A stretch of 64,000 nt of DNA from Acetobacter oryzifermentans (GCF_001628715.1 NZ_CP011120.1:1600001-1664000), one strand, 5' to 3'. Positions 43,946 through 53,971 are shown, counted from the first letter of the stretch. Numbers and translations: made by a program. The notes: generated by a model not told the origin, from the sequence alone.

Positions 43946-44557
43946 ATGATAAAATTATATTACACTCCGGGTGCCTGCTCTTTAGCATCGCATATTATTT
44001 TAAATGAAACACGCCTGCCCTTCGGTCTGGAAAAAGTAAACCTGAAAACCAAGACATTGGAAGATGGTCGAGATTATCTTAAGATCAATCCACGTGGTGC
44101 TGTTCCTGCCATCGAAATTTCACCCGGCGTAGTGCTTACCCAAAACGTGGCTATTCTCCCCTATATTGGCAACCTTTCTGATATTGCCGCCTTCCGGCCA
44201 GCAGAAGGCTCATTAGATCGCTCACGTCTGCTGGAAGCTCTGGGTTTTTGTGAAGATGTGCATAGTGCTTTTGGTATACTCTTCACCCCCGATCTGCCTG
44301 ATACCACACGCGCACTTTGCCAAAAAACAGTAACCCGGCGGTTGGAACAGCTTGAGCAATTGCTAGAAAGCAATGGCACAGACTATTTACTTCCTGCTGG
44401 GTTTAGTCAGCCTGATGCCCTTATGGCCGTGATTTTAAGCTGGGCCGCCCCTTTGGATATTGATCTTGCCGCTTACCCCAAAGCACGCGCATTACGAGAT
44501 AAAGTGTTTAACCGCCCTGCCACACAGGCCGCCCTTAAAGCAGAAGGTTTAGTGTAA
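43946..44557 (+). CDS. Glutathione S-transferase
   Basis: 203 residues, beta-class (GstA-like). N-terminal thioredoxin-fold domain with MIKLYYTPGACSLASHIILNE, where Cys10 is the usual catalytic cysteine, and PRGAVPAIEI with the cis-proline; C-terminal helical domain with DRSRLLEALGFCEDVHSAFGILF. Conjugates glutathione to electrophiles or reduces peroxides. AAAGGAC precedes the ATG by eight bases. Divergent from mntP and convergent with fdhD. Physiological substrate unknown. Confidence 0.9.
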   Translation: MIKLYYTPGACSLASHIILNETRLPFGLEKVNLKTKTLEDGRDYLKINPRGAVPAIEISPGVVLTQNVAILPYIGNLSDIAAFRPAEGSLDRSRLLEALGFCEDVHSAFGILFTPDLPDTTRALCQKTVTRRLEQLEQLLESNGTDYLLPAGFSQPDALMAVILSWAAPLDIDLAAYPKARALRDKVFNRPATQAALKAEGLV

Positions 44558-44578
44558 GCCAGCAACTCTCCTGCCCTG

Positions 44579-45421
44579 CTAGATACTTTCTTGATCCTGT
44601 GGGGCAGGAGAAACCATATACATACCGGTTGTACGTGCTGGAGAAATCAACACCAACCCTGCAGCACGCGCGGTACGCACAGCAAGCGCCGTAGGCGCAG
44701 AAAGAGACACCACGGCGGACATGCCAGCAGCAACAGCTTTTGCGGCCATCTCATAAGAACAGCGGCTCGTTAAAAAACAAAACCCCTGCGTGAAATCTAG
44801 TTGATGCCTGAGCCCATATCCTATCAGCTTATCCAAGGCATTATGGCGGCCAACGTCCTCTCGCATATGCACAATATGTCCATTAGGCAAACACCACGCG
44901 GCAGCATGCAGCATACCAATGCCTTTATTCAAAACCTGATGGTTTCGTAAGTTTTCAAATGCTTTATGGATTGCGTTTGCATCAGGCTCCTGCCCTATTA
45001 CACCACATATTTTACGGTTTGTTATGCTTTCCATGTCGGAACCACAAATCCCACACCCTGTCCGCCCTGCTATCGGACGGCGCGTGCGTGCCAGTACCTT
45101 GCGCAAGGATTCTGCATTTACGCGCACATCAGCCCGCAAGCTATCAGGCTGTGCTGTTATTTTTATTTGTCGCAAATCTGCACCGGAAGAAATAATATCT
45201 TCTGTAAAAGAAAAACCTACAATAAAATCATCTATATCATACGGTGTTATCATCATGACCGCATAATCAATACCATTGTATATTAACGCGAGAGGTGTTT
45301 CCTCTGCTACCATAAGCGTGTTGTGCTCTCGCGCCACAACTACGCTTTCATGCCCTTGCGGCCAGCTTATCCGCTCCGCTTCATACGGAAGCGCTACAGA
45401 AAAGGATATATTTTCTGCCAT
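44579..45421 (-). CDS. fdhD: Formate dehydrogenase accessory sulfurtransferase
   Basis: 280 residues. FdhD moves sulfur from IscS to the molybdenum cofactor and is required for active formate dehydrogenase. The catalytic CGICG-type loop is seen as RTGCGICGSDM near residue 118, and PSYEMAAKAVAAG-like RCSYEMAAKAVAAGMSAVVSLSAPTALAV near 225. Starts at ATG 45421 (or GTG one codon up), overlapping the mobA stop, so the two are translationally linked. Confidence 0.94.
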   Translation of the reverse strand: MAENISFSVALPYEAERISWPQGHESVVVAREHNTLMVAEETPLALIYNGIDYAVMMITPYDIDDFIVGFSFTEDIISSGADLRQIKITAQPDSLRADVRVNAESLRKVLARTRRPIAGRTGCGICGSDMESITNRKICGVIGQEPDANAIHKAFENLRNHQVLNKGIGMLHAAAWCLPNGHIVHMREDVGRHNALDKLIGYGLRHQLDFTQGFCFLTSRCSYEMAAKAVAAGMSAVVSLSAPTALAVRTARAAGLVLISPARTTGMYMVSPAPQDQESI

Positions 45422-46056
45422 CACCCATTTCCTCTTGCAGCATCAACCTTACACACAGGAGCGCAATATTTTTGTGCACGCATAAGATCTTCAGGCGTGT
45501 TAATATTCATAAAAGGGTCCACTCCCTCTATTAGAGGAAAATCTACAGCACGTGCTTCCAAAACATGGGTAAGTGTACGCACACGTGTTTGATGCTTTTT
45601 ATTCTCCGCCGTTAGGAAAGATAACTGTGCCGCCAACACTGGCTTGGCAGAAACAGGCCATGCTGCCACCAATGGGTGAGATTGCCCCCCACAACACGCA
45701 TACGAAGGGGCTGGCACAAGTGCAGCCACAAGCCCCACAGGAATAAACGGCGTATCCACCGGTATTGTTATGAGTGTATCGTAACCGCACTTTTCTGCCC
45801 ATTCCAACCCGCTTAACACCCCAGCCAATGGCCCTACATTATGTATGCTGTCTGGCAAAACAGGGCATTGCCAGGCACTAAAGCGTGCAAAATCACCATT
45901 AGCGCTAATCGCTACGGCGCTGCATTCGTGCTGCAACCGTGCAAAAACACGATCTAGAGAAAAGCCATTCCCTGTATCTAAAAATGCCTTATCCTGCCCA
46001 TGCATTCGGCGCGCCTGTCCGCCTGCCAACACCAGTCCGGCTATTTTCATGTCCAT
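45421..46056 (-). CDS. mobA: Molybdenum cofactor guanylyltransferase
   Basis: 211 residues. Attaches GMP to molybdopterin to give the MGD cofactor used by formate dehydrogenase. The nucleotide motif LAGGQARRMHGQDKAFL (residues 9-25) and IPVDTPFIP near 100 are MobA signatures. Precedes fdhD with overlap and is divergent from mobB across about 100 bases. Confidence 0.94.
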   Translation of the reverse strand: MDMKIAGLVLAGGQARRMHGQDKAFLDTGNGFSLDRVFARLQHECSAVAISANGDFARFSAWQCPVLPDSIHNVGPLAGVLSGLEWAEKCGYDTLITIPVDTPFIPVGLVAALVPAPSYACCGGQSHPLVAAWPVSAKPVLAAQLSFLTAENKKHQTRVRTLTHVLEARAVDFPLIEGVDPFMNINTPEDLMRAQKYCAPVCKVDAARGNG

Positions 46057-46157
46057 TCCACCCTTTTTGAAAATATCTTTCTTGTTGATTCTAGTTTTTA
46101 CTTTTTACACATTCTAAAATCTAAAGGATTTTTATATGCCTTATTGGTTTTGCAAAC

Positions 46158-46688
46158 ATGACATCTCAACGTACGCAGCTTATTTTTGGCATTATCGGCC
46201 GCAGTGGGGCCGGTAAAACGCATTTAATATCACGGTTGCTTCCTGCTTTTTGCCATCTCGGTTGGCGCGTCTCAACCATCAAGCACACGCATCATGGTGT
46301 AGATATGGACAAACCCGGCAAAGATACGTTTGTACACAGGCAAAATGGCGCTACAGAAGTTATGCTAGCCACCCCTGAACGATGGGTGCTTCAGCATGAA
46401 TGCAATACCCTTCCCACTATATCTGATTTGCTCCAGCGTATGGAACCGGTAGATCTGGTACTGATAGAAGGCTTTCATGCAACTATGCCTACATGCATGG
46501 AAGTATGGAGACCCACCATAGGGAAAACCCCTTTATTCCCGCAAACGCCGGGGGTTGTTGCTATGGCATCTGACAATTCCAACATACCAAATATTCCAAA
46601 CAATCTTACTGTTCTGGATCTGAATGATACAATAGCTATTGCAGCATATATTCGTGCGCACGCTTATGCGTTCAAATTACCAAACTAA
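46158..46688 (+). CDS. mobB: Molybdopterin-guanine dinucleotide biosynthesis adaptor
   Basis: 176 residues. A P-loop GTPase that aids MobA. Walker A GIIGRSGAGKTHLI (residues 10-23), KHTHHGVDMDKPGKDTFVHRQNGA near 45, and VDLVLIEGFH near 98 are family marks. It is the only plus-strand gene in the formate dehydrogenase module and overlaps the convergent moeA by four bases. Confidence 0.93.
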   Translation: MTSQRTQLIFGIIGRSGAGKTHLISRLLPAFCHLGWRVSTIKHTHHGVDMDKPGKDTFVHRQNGATEVMLATPERWVLQHECNTLPTISDLLQRMEPVDLVLIEGFHATMPTCMEVWRPTIGKTPLFPQTPGVVAMASDNSNIPNIPNNLTVLDLNDTIAIAAYIRAHAYAFKLPN

Positions 46689-47944
46689 CTTGTAAAAGGT
46701 ATCATCTGACACATATCCCCCACCTGTAGAGTTTCACCAGCCGACACTTTCACAAAACCAGTAGCCCGTGTGAGACAAAGAATATCAGAGGCCCCAACAG
46801 ACGGCACAAGGCTAATAGAGTTTTCTCCCTTATTTTCTGTAAAATGCACTGGCAGAAAACAGGTTGTATCTGTTGCCGCAACATAAGAAAAACGGCTTTG
46901 CCCTTCTGTTGCTATACTTGCATTTGCCTCATACTTTTCATCCACCAGACAATGCAAAAATGGCACAACAAACAGTTGGGCACATATAGCTGCCGCTGCT
47001 GGATTTCCGGGCAGACAGAATACCATTTTCTGGCCGAGCTGCATGACTGTCATGGGCTTGCCGGGACGTATTTTAACACGTCGAAAAAGACATTTAGCCC
47101 CCATCTGGTTAAGGACAGACAAAACATGATCAGTCTGCCCAACAGAAATACCTCCCGTGGTGATAAGAATATCAGCTTCCTGCACGCACTGATAAAGGAG
47201 TTTATGCAAATCCTCCGCACTGTCTGAGCCACATACATAACGCGTGACCAATGCACCTTTACTTTGCAGCATTGCTGCTAGTAACTGTGTATTCAGTTCC
47301 GTTCGGCAATCTGTTGCTGTTGCGCCAAATTCTGCTCCATTGGCCACAACACAAATTTTGGGGCGTTTATATACAGCTACCTGTTTCTTACCTTGGTGCA
47401 CCAATACAGGTAAATGCCGCCAATCCAGTTTTTGGCCGTGTTCGAGCAGCATATCACCTTTACAGAACTCCTCCCCTTTCCGCCGAACGTTCAAACCACT
47501 TCGGGCGGTCTGTTCCCGCAGATGTACACGCCCATCCATTATGGATGCGCGTTCCTGCGCCACAACACAATCAGCTCCTACAGGAAGCCGTGCCCCCGTA
47601 AGAATGCCGTATGCAACATCTTGACCCAAGGGTGGTGGAGTATCCCCCGCCGCTATTTGCCCAGCAAGAGGCAGACCTGTGTTCCCCGCTTTTTCCATAT
47701 CAGCACAACGGAAGGCATACCCATCCATTGCTGAAATATCAGCTTCTGGGCGCGGCATCACTGCCCTTACATCCTCTGCAAGAATACGCCCATCTGCCTG
47801 CGCAATAGATACAAACTCTATTGGAAGTAATGGTATGTTTTGCATGCAAGCGGCAAGAAGTGCTTGTGCTTCATCATACCCCACCATATCTGGCGCTGTG
47901 CATTTTTGTTCTGGAGTGGCGGAGGCTAATAAAGAACCAACCAT
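46685..47944 (-). CDS. moeA: Molybdopterin molybdotransferase
   Basis: 419 residues. Inserts molybdate into adenylated molybdopterin. Seen: PRPEADISAMDGYAFRCAD near 65, the GILTGARLPVGADCVVAQE segment near 112, the MPT-binding domain TTGGISVGQTDHV near 260, RPGKPMTV near 293, and FCLPGNPAAA near 308. Last gene of the fdoGHI-fdhE-moeA series, seven bases after fdhE. Confidence 0.94.
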   Translation of the reverse strand: MVGSLLASATPEQKCTAPDMVGYDEAQALLAACMQNIPLLPIEFVSIAQADGRILAEDVRAVMPRPEADISAMDGYAFRCADMEKAGNTGLPLAGQIAAGDTPPPLGQDVAYGILTGARLPVGADCVVAQERASIMDGRVHLREQTARSGLNVRRKGEEFCKGDMLLEHGQKLDWRHLPVLVHQGKKQVAVYKRPKICVVANGAEFGATATDCRTELNTQLLAAMLQSKGALVTRYVCGSDSAEDLHKLLYQCVQEADILITTGGISVGQTDHVLSVLNQMGAKCLFRRVKIRPGKPMTVMQLGQKMVFCLPGNPAAAAICAQLFVVPFLHCLVDEKYEANASIATEGQSRFSYVAATDTTCFLPVHFTENKGENSISLVPSVGASDILCLTRATGFVKVSAGETLQVGDMCQMIPFTS

Positions 47945-47951
47945 ACAGCCA

Positions 47952-48875
47952 TTATCCCGGAAATGAGAACGGATTCAAACCTGCGCGCGAAAACCCCTGC
48001 TGTTCTACGGCTGTATCCAAAGCAAAGCTATCCAGATCATCTGCAACGGCATCCAGATCCGGCTTATAATCCAACCGAAAAACCTTCAGATATGTTTTGC
48101 AGTCTCCACAGCTTTCGACTTGAACCGGGGCTTTTAAATCTTCAAATGTCCAGTGTTCAACATGAGCAGATGCACCGCACTCCACGCAGATACCACGCAC
48201 TCTGTGCCAACGTGTCTCACACAAACTGCACTGAAGGTAACGTAGCCCCTCACGGTCTCCGCCCAATACAAGACTGGCTACCGGCTGGGCACCACAACAA
48301 GGGCATAATCTGGCCTCTCCAACAGGTTGTGTCTGTTGAATATGCTTCTGGTCTTGCCCAACAGCCTGCGCCCAAGAAACAGATAAAGCGGCCCATAGTA
48401 TAACGGCTAACCCGGCATCAACCTGCGTATAATTCCCGCGTAACAAGTGGACAGCCGACTTTTTTAAAGCTGGTATATTCTGCCTGTAGCTTTCCAACAT
48501 TATGCGCGTTTCTTCTGGAACAACAAACTTTACTTGCTGCACTAAAAATAAAAACGCCTGTTGCCAGTATGGTATTGCCAGAAACAACTTTTCAAGCTGA
48601 TCTTGATCACATCCCTGCTTTGGCAAAGCACGAATAGCAGAACCGTCTGCCACACTCAGCGGCATATGTTTCAAAATCTGCTGCTGTGCCAAAACAAGAT
48701 GAGAAAGAAATTCAAAATATCCTCCCTCCGCCTCACCCCGTTGTTCTGCCAGAAAACGTAGCCGTTTTTCCCTGCGGGTATATACAGCTTCCAGAACCGG
48801 AAAAATCAGTGGCTCAATAGCCTGCACGCCCGGCGTGCGTTTATCCAGCGGAACAATATCGGTTTCAGCACGCAT
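47952..48875 (-). CDS. fdhE: Formate dehydrogenase accessory protein FdhE
   Basis: 307 residues. A rubredoxin-like cytoplasmic chaperone needed to assemble respiratory formate dehydrogenases. Two rubredoxin-type Cys pairs are seen in RLCPCCGAQPVAS and QCSLCETRWHRVRGICVECG, then ESCGDCKTYLK near the C-terminus. ATG 48875 overlaps the fdoI stop (TGATG); a TTG one codon earlier is less likely. Confidence 0.92.
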   Translation of the reverse strand: MRAETDIVPLDKRTPGVQAIEPLIFPVLEAVYTRREKRLRFLAEQRGEAEGGYFEFLSHLVLAQQQILKHMPLSVADGSAIRALPKQGCDQDQLEKLFLAIPYWQQAFLFLVQQVKFVVPEETRIMLESYRQNIPALKKSAVHLLRGNYTQVDAGLAVILWAALSVSWAQAVGQDQKHIQQTQPVGEARLCPCCGAQPVASLVLGGDREGLRYLQCSLCETRWHRVRGICVECGASAHVEHWTFEDLKAPVQVESCGDCKTYLKVFRLDYKPDLDAVADDLDSFALDTAVEQQGFSRAGLNPFSFPG

Positions 48876-49528
48876 CAATGTGGCCGCTTTGCAGAAGATT
48901 TTTCAGCAGGCAATACTTCCTCTTCATACCACCGATCATGATGCTGCCGCGCCCACGCACGGGATACGTAGCCTGTAATCATACCGCCAATAGAACCCCG
49001 TACCCATATGCCCATATAGATATGCCCCAACACCAACAGAATAAGCCCAAGCCCTGCAACAGAATGCGCCAGCAAAGCCAGCCGCACCACAGGGATGGAA
49101 AAATACATAGCAAAATAGGCGCGCCAGATTATTAACCCACTTACCAGAAGCAGGCTGATAAGTGACATAATGCCCCAGAACAATATCTTCTGGCCTGCAT
49201 TGTATTTGCCGATCTGTAATTTCTCACCATGCTTGTTCATCAGCACATCAACAATATGGCGAAACCACGTGATATCTGTGCGCACAAACAGGTTGTGGTG
49301 CACAAAGCGCACGCACATACACATCAGCAATACAAATACTGTTATACCAAGAAACGGGTGTAGCAACCGCGCCATCTGCGGTGGCCCAAGCACATACCCA
49401 AGCCAGTTCAGGCTAGGGAAAAACCATGAGATTCCAGAAAGCGCAACCAGAAAAAAACAGGCAACCATTGTCCAATGGCAAAGCCGATCCATAAACTTTG
49501 TGCGTAGTATAAGATTTTGGGTATCCAT
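48875..49528 (-). CDS. fdoI: Formate dehydrogenase gamma subunit (cytochrome b556)
   Basis: 217 residues with four helices. The membrane diheme cytochrome that passes electrons from the beta subunit to quinone. Candidate heme histidines: His18 in DRLCHWTMVACFF, His57 in LLHPFLG, and the C-terminal AHSVAGLGLILLVLGHIYMG pair (near 152 and 166). Start overlaps the fdoH stop by one base. Confidence 0.93.
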   Translation of the reverse strand: MDTQNLILRTKFMDRLCHWTMVACFFLVALSGISWFFPSLNWLGYVLGPPQMARLLHPFLGITVFVLLMCMCVRFVHHNLFVRTDITWFRHIVDVLMNKHGEKLQIGKYNAGQKILFWGIMSLISLLLVSGLIIWRAYFAMYFSIPVVRLALLAHSVAGLGLILLVLGHIYMGIWVRGSIGGMITGYVSRAWARQHHDRWYEEEVLPAEKSSAKRPH

Positions 49529-50463
49529 TACGCATCACTCCCGTTCTGGTCCGGCTTTTCATCTGCCGCCATCCGTTCCTGTTCAGAAACCTTCGGCAAT
49601 GTTTCATCCGTGGTATTGGGGCCAACGGCCATGTAATGTGCAAAGGCACCTGCCAACGTGGCAACAAAGCCAAGCGCACCAACTGGTTTCAGCCATTCCT
49701 TCCAGCCACGTACAACCGGGCTGATATGAGGTTCGGCTGGCAATCTGTGATAAAGAGTTGGATTATCGGCATGGGTCAGCACATACATAACATGCGTGCC
49801 GCCTACGCCCGGCGGATCATACAATCCTGCACCTTCATGCCCACGACTTTTAAGATCTTCCACACGCGTTGCCGCCAGATCTTTCATGTCTGCCTTGGAA
49901 CCAAAAGATATAGCGCCGGTCGGGCAGGTTTTTACGCAAGCGGGTTCCTGCCCTACAGCAACCCTATCTGCGCATAAAGTGCATTTGTAAGCCTTGTTAT
50001 CTTTTGTATTGATACGCGGAATATCAAACGGACACCCCGCAATACAATACCCACAACCAATGCATTGTTCAGACTGAAAATCCACAATGCCGTTAGCAAA
50101 CTGCAAAATAGCACCCGGGCTTGGGCAGGCCTTCAGGCAGCCCGGGTCCTCACAGTGCATACATCCTTCCTTGCGCAGCAACCATTCCAGCTTGCCCCCC
50201 TCATCCTCCACTTCATCAAAGCGGATGACGGTCCATGTTTCTGCTGTTAGGTCAGCGGGATTGTCATATACACCTACGTTGTGCCCAACCTCGTCCCTTA
50301 GATCATTCCATTCCGAACAGGCAACCTGACACCCCTTGCAACCCGTGCAGAGAGAAACGTCAATCAGTTTGGCGACTTCCTGCTCATGCCGTCGCGCCTG
50401 AGGTGATGGTGTAAGCCCATTGGTGGCGGAACGGCGAATGATGTCCTGTGACTGCATGCTCAT
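49528..50463 (-). CDS. fdoH: Formate dehydrogenase beta subunit (iron-sulfur)
   Basis: 311 residues. Carries four [4Fe-4S] clusters linking the alpha subunit to cytochrome b. Cysteine motifs: [14 protein letters not shown] near 38, [14 protein letters not shown] near 97, [17 protein letters not shown] near 132 and [25 protein letters not shown] near 155, then a C-terminal transmembrane helix ([20 protein letters not shown] near 270). This is the FdnH/FdoH layout with the membrane anchor. Nine bases after fdoG. Confidence 0.95.
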   Translation of the reverse strand: MSMQSQDIIRRSATNGLTPSPQARRHEQEVAKLIDVSLCTGCKGCQVACSEWNDLRDEVGHNVGVYDNPADLTAETWTVIRFDEVEDEGGKLEWLLRKEGCMHCEDPGCLKACPSPGAILQFANGIVDFQSEQCIGCGYCIAGCPFDIPRINTKDNKAYKCTLCADRVAVGQEPACVKTCPTGAISFGSKADMKDLAATRVEDLKSRGHEGAGLYDPPGVGGTHVMYVLTHADNPTLYHRLPAEPHISPVVRGWKEWLKPVGALGFVATLAGAFAHYMAVGPNTTDETLPKVSEQERMAADEKPDQNGSDA

Positions 50464-50472
50464 CAGCGCACC

Positions 50473-53400
50473 TCAGACTTTTTCAACATTAACAAGGAAG
50501 GCCTTGAACTCTGGGGTTTGAGAGTTTGCATCGCCCATGGCTGGTGTCAGTGTATTGGCTAAAAAGCCTTTACGTGTGGCACCCTTAAAACCCCAATGGC
50601 AGGGCACTCCAACCTGATCAACTTCCTGCCCCATCACATTCAGGCGTTTAAGCCGCTTGGTGACTACTGTCTTGGCCTCAATATACCCACGGCGGGAAGA
50701 CACTCGCACCGTATCACCCGCGGCAATGCCCAGTTTGCCAGCAAGAGGCTCCCCTATTTCCACAAACTGCTCTGGCTGCATAATGGCGTTTAGATGTGAA
50801 TGCTTTGTCCAATGCCGAAAAAGCTCTGTAATGGAATAAGTTGTGGCCACATATGGAAACTCTGACGGGCTGCCCATACGCGGTATTTCATCTGCAAATT
50901 GTCGGGCCACTGGGTTATGCCGCACCTTGCTCCCCAACGCTGGCGCCAATACCGGGCTTTCTGTTGGCTCATAATGTTCGGGGAAAGGCCCATCTACCAA
51001 CGATGCCCCCGCAAAAAGACGGCTTACACCTTCACTTTGCATAATAAATGGCCCAACACCGCTACCCGGCGGAGATGTAAGCGGGTAATCAGGCACATCT
51101 GCCCCGCCCCAACGCTGGCCATTCCATTCAATAATCTTGCGGCGCGGATCCCACGGGCGCCCCTGTGGATCCAACGATGCACGATTGTAAAGCAAGCGCC
51201 TGTTTGCAGGCCAAGCCCATGCCCAACCGGGCGTATTACCCAGACCTGTATCCGTATTATCGCGCCGCGCCATCTGGTTACCGGCCTCTGTCCATGAACC
51301 AGCAAACACCCAGCAATAGCTGGCTGTTGTGCCATCATCTTTCAGCACAGAAAAATCAGGCAGCAGCTCCCCTTTTCTAACAACCACCTTGCCTGCGGCA
51401 TCCTGAATATCTGCCAACGCATAACCATTCGCTTCCTGCGCCACTTCCTCTGGCGTAGGATCTTCCGGGTCCCGGTAGTTCCACTGCATATTTAGAACGG
51501 GTTCTGGGCATATCCCCCCTTCCTTCGCGTACAAAGCGCGCAACTTGGTAAAGATGGTGCCCAGAATGCGTCCATCATTCCAAGCTTCTCCTGGTGGTTG
51601 CGTGCCTGCATAATGCCACTGCAACCAACGTGCAGAATTCACCACTGAACCATTTTCTTCTGCAAAACAGGAAGAAGGCAGGCGGAAAACTTCTGTCTGG
51701 ATATCTTCAGGCCTTACATCATTGTAAACGCCCTCGTTCTGCCAGAAATTGGATGTTTCTGTATCCAGCGGATCAATTGTTACAAGGAAACGCAATTTAG
51801 CTAAGCCATCACGCATACGGTTTTTATCTGGCATGGCAGCAAGCGGGTTAAAGCCCTGCGCAATGTAACCGTTGACCTTGCCTTGCTGCATACGTTCAAA
51901 ATAGGCCAGCATATCGTAACTGCGGTCCCACTTTGGCAGCCAATCATACCCCCAGTTATTGGAAGCTGTGGCATGATCCCCCCATAGGGTTTTCATCAGA
52001 CTTACAAAAAACTTGGGCGCATTATGCCAATAATTAACCTCCTTGGGCTCATCCGCCTTTGGGGTAACTGCCAGCAGGTAGGCATCTAATGTTTGCTGGC
52101 TGTCTTTAGGCAGATTCATATACCCGGGCAGACGCGTTGAAAGCAGCCCAAGATCCGTATAACCCTGAATGTTGGAATGTCCGCGCAAAGCATTCAGGCC
52201 GCCACCGGGCATCCCCACGTTACCCAACAGCATTTGCACCATAGATGCCGCACGAATGATCTGAGACCCGTTGGTGTGATGGGTCCAGCCCAGAGCGAAC
52301 AGGAACGTAGACGTACGATCTGGCACACTCGTAGATGCCAGTGTTTCACATACGTGCAGAAAATCTTTTTCCGGCGTGCCCGTGATTTGGGAAACAAGCT
52401 CTGGCGTATAGCGGTTCGTATAGGTGCGTAAAAGATTTAGAACACAACGTGGATTTTGGAATGTTGGGTCCTGCTTGGCAAACCCTTGTTCATCGCGCTC
52501 GTAATCCCACGAGGTTGTATTGTAGCTACGCGTAGCGGCATCATACCCGGTAAACAGGCCTTCATGAAACTGAAAGTCTTCACGCACTATCAACGCGGCG
52601 TTTGTGTAGGCTTTTACATATTCATGCTGAATTTTATCGTGCGTCAGCAGATAATTGATAACACCCAACATAAAAGCGGCATCAGAACCAGCACGAATTG
52701 GCGCGTAAAAATCTGCAACGGCTGCACTTCGGTTAAACCGTGGATCAACCACCATAACCTGGGCACCATTACGGGTTTTGGCTTCCATAACCCATTTAAA
52801 ACCAACAGGATGCGCCTCTGCTGGGTTGCCGCCCATAATCAGAACAACATTGGCGTTTTTGATATCCACCCAATTGTTGGTCATTGCGCCACGGCCAAAG
52901 CTGGCACCCAATGCAGAAACCGTAGGCGCATGACAAAGCCGTGCCTGACAATCCAGCCCCAGAATACCCAACGCCCGCGCAAACTTAAAATCCAGTAGTC
53001 CGGTTTCATTACTGGCGGCAGAAGATGCCAGCATACCTGTGCTCAGCCAGCGATTAACCAATTCACCTTTTTCATTCCGCTTAATGAAGTTTTTATCCCG
53101 ATCATCCTTTAAAAGGCGGGCAATGCGGTCAGTCGCTTCCTTCCAGCTTACGCGTTTCCACTCTCGGCTCCCAGGGGCACGGTAAGAAGGATATTGCAGG
53201 CGTGTTTCACTGTGAATGAAATCCACCAACCCCGCACCTTTTGGGCACAAAGAACCACGGCTGACGGGATGGTCTGGATCACCTTCAATATGAAAGATGC
53301 TGGGCTTGGCATTTTTAGCGCCATCCCCCAATGCATACATAAGTAACCCGCACCCAACCGAACAATAAGTGCAGTTGTTGCGGGTTTCCTTGGCACGCAG

Positions 53401-53526
53401 CAGCTTGTACTGGCGCGTTTCTTGCGCCAAAGCTTTAACTGGCGGCACAAAACCAAGCGCAACAGCACTGGCACCCGCCACACATGCACCAGTATTCCGC
53501 AAAAACTCTCTGCGCCCCAAGGCCAT
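50473..53526 (-). CDS. fdoG: Formate dehydrogenase alpha subunit, cysteine form
   Basis: 1017 residues, periplasmic molybdo-bis-MGD enzyme oxidising formate to CO2. A Tat signal (GRREFLRNTG) starts the protein; [4Fe-4S] cysteines at about 52, 55, 59 and 94. The active-site position reads QARLCHAPTV with Cys near 198, where E. coli FdnG/FdoG have selenocysteine, so no UGA recoding is needed. Single continuous frame of normal FdoG length. ATG 53526 is chosen for the Tat motif; a GTG three codons up is open. First gene of fdoGHI-fdhE-moeA, with an FNR-like box 70-83 bases upstream. Confidence 0.96.
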   Translation of the reverse strand: MALGRREFLRNTGACVAGASAVALGFVPPVKALAQETRQYKLLRAKETRNNCTYCSVGCGLLMYALGDGAKNAKPSIFHIEGDPDHPVSRGSLCPKGAGLVDFIHSETRLQYPSYRAPGSREWKRVSWKEATDRIARLLKDDRDKNFIKRNEKGELVNRWLSTGMLASSAASNETGLLDFKFARALGILGLDCQARLCHAPTVSALGASFGRGAMTNNWVDIKNANVVLIMGGNPAEAHPVGFKWVMEAKTRNGAQVMVVDPRFNRSAAVADFYAPIRAGSDAAFMLGVINYLLTHDKIQHEYVKAYTNAALIVREDFQFHEGLFTGYDAATRSYNTTSWDYERDEQGFAKQDPTFQNPRCVLNLLRTYTNRYTPELVSQITGTPEKDFLHVCETLASTSVPDRTSTFLFALGWTHHTNGSQIIRAASMVQMLLGNVGMPGGGLNALRGHSNIQGYTDLGLLSTRLPGYMNLPKDSQQTLDAYLLAVTPKADEPKEVNYWHNAPKFFVSLMKTLWGDHATASNNWGYDWLPKWDRSYDMLAYFERMQQGKVNGYIAQGFNPLAAMPDKNRMRDGLAKLRFLVTIDPLDTETSNFWQNEGVYNDVRPEDIQTEVFRLPSSCFAEENGSVVNSARWLQWHYAGTQPPGEAWNDGRILGTIFTKLRALYAKEGGICPEPVLNMQWNYRDPEDPTPEEVAQEANGYALADIQDAAGKVVVRKGELLPDFSVLKDDGTTASYCWVFAGSWTEAGNQMARRDNTDTGLGNTPGWAWAWPANRRLLYNRASLDPQGRPWDPRRKIIEWNGQRWGGADVPDYPLTSPPGSGVGPFIMQSEGVSRLFAGASLVDGPFPEHYEPTESPVLAPALGSKVRHNPVARQFADEIPRMGSPSEFPYVATTYSITELFRHWTKHSHLNAIMQPEQFVEIGEPLAGKLGIAAGDTVRVSSRRGYIEAKTVVTKRLKRLNVMGQEVDQVGVPCHWGFKGATRKGFLANTLTPAMGDANSQTPEFKAFLVNVEKV

Positions 53527-53897
53527 GTAAACCACCCTGATGTTTTATTAAAAAACAGAATGAAGGTTATCTACATTTTTCTTACTGAAGCGTCTTTGAT
53601 CCGGATCATATTATTTTATCTTTTAACTGTATTTACAAGAATACAGACATCCAACAACTTAATTAAATATCTTATGCTTATTGAATATTTAAGTTAAAAC
53701 TCCATAAGAACAAATGAATACTGTGCATATCCAAACACAACACCATTTACAGAAACACAAGAGAGTTATTTTGTTTTTCTGGATGAAATTTCTGTCTATT
53801 CTCAAATATTACTTGGCAAACAAATAAGACCGCAACACCAATAAATATTAGCATTGAGAAGTATTGCTTGATATAAATATTATTTCTCAGAAAAAAT
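53527..53897. other. Promoter region of fdoG
   Basis: 371 AT-rich bases between fdoG and the tRNA. Contains the FNR-like box at 53596-53609. No gene was recognised. Confidence 0.5.
53596..53609 (-). promoter_or_regulatory. FNR-like box upstream of fdoG
   Basis: TTGATCCGGATCAT matches TTGAT-N4-ATCAA at 9 of 10 fixed positions. If placed at -41.5, transcription would start near 53561, about 35 bases before the ATG, a normal class II FNR layout. Confidence 0.65.
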
Positions 53898-53971
53898 TGG
53901 CTGGGGGACCTGGATTCGAACCAGGGCTGACCGGGTCAGAGCCGGTAGTTCTACCGCTAAACTATCCCCCA
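53898..53971 (-). tRNA. tRNA-Gln(CTG)
   Basis: 74 bases on the minus strand with a complete cloverleaf: acceptor TGGGGGA/TCCCCCA, anticodon arm CCGG-CTCTGAC-CCGG giving anticodon CTG, T-arm with GGTTCGAATCC, and an encoded 3' CCA. No other tRNA was seen in the window. Confidence 0.93.

Noticed and set aside
50473..53526. Selenocysteine UGA in fdoG
   Set aside because: The active-site position is an ordinary Cys codon and the frame has no internal stop.
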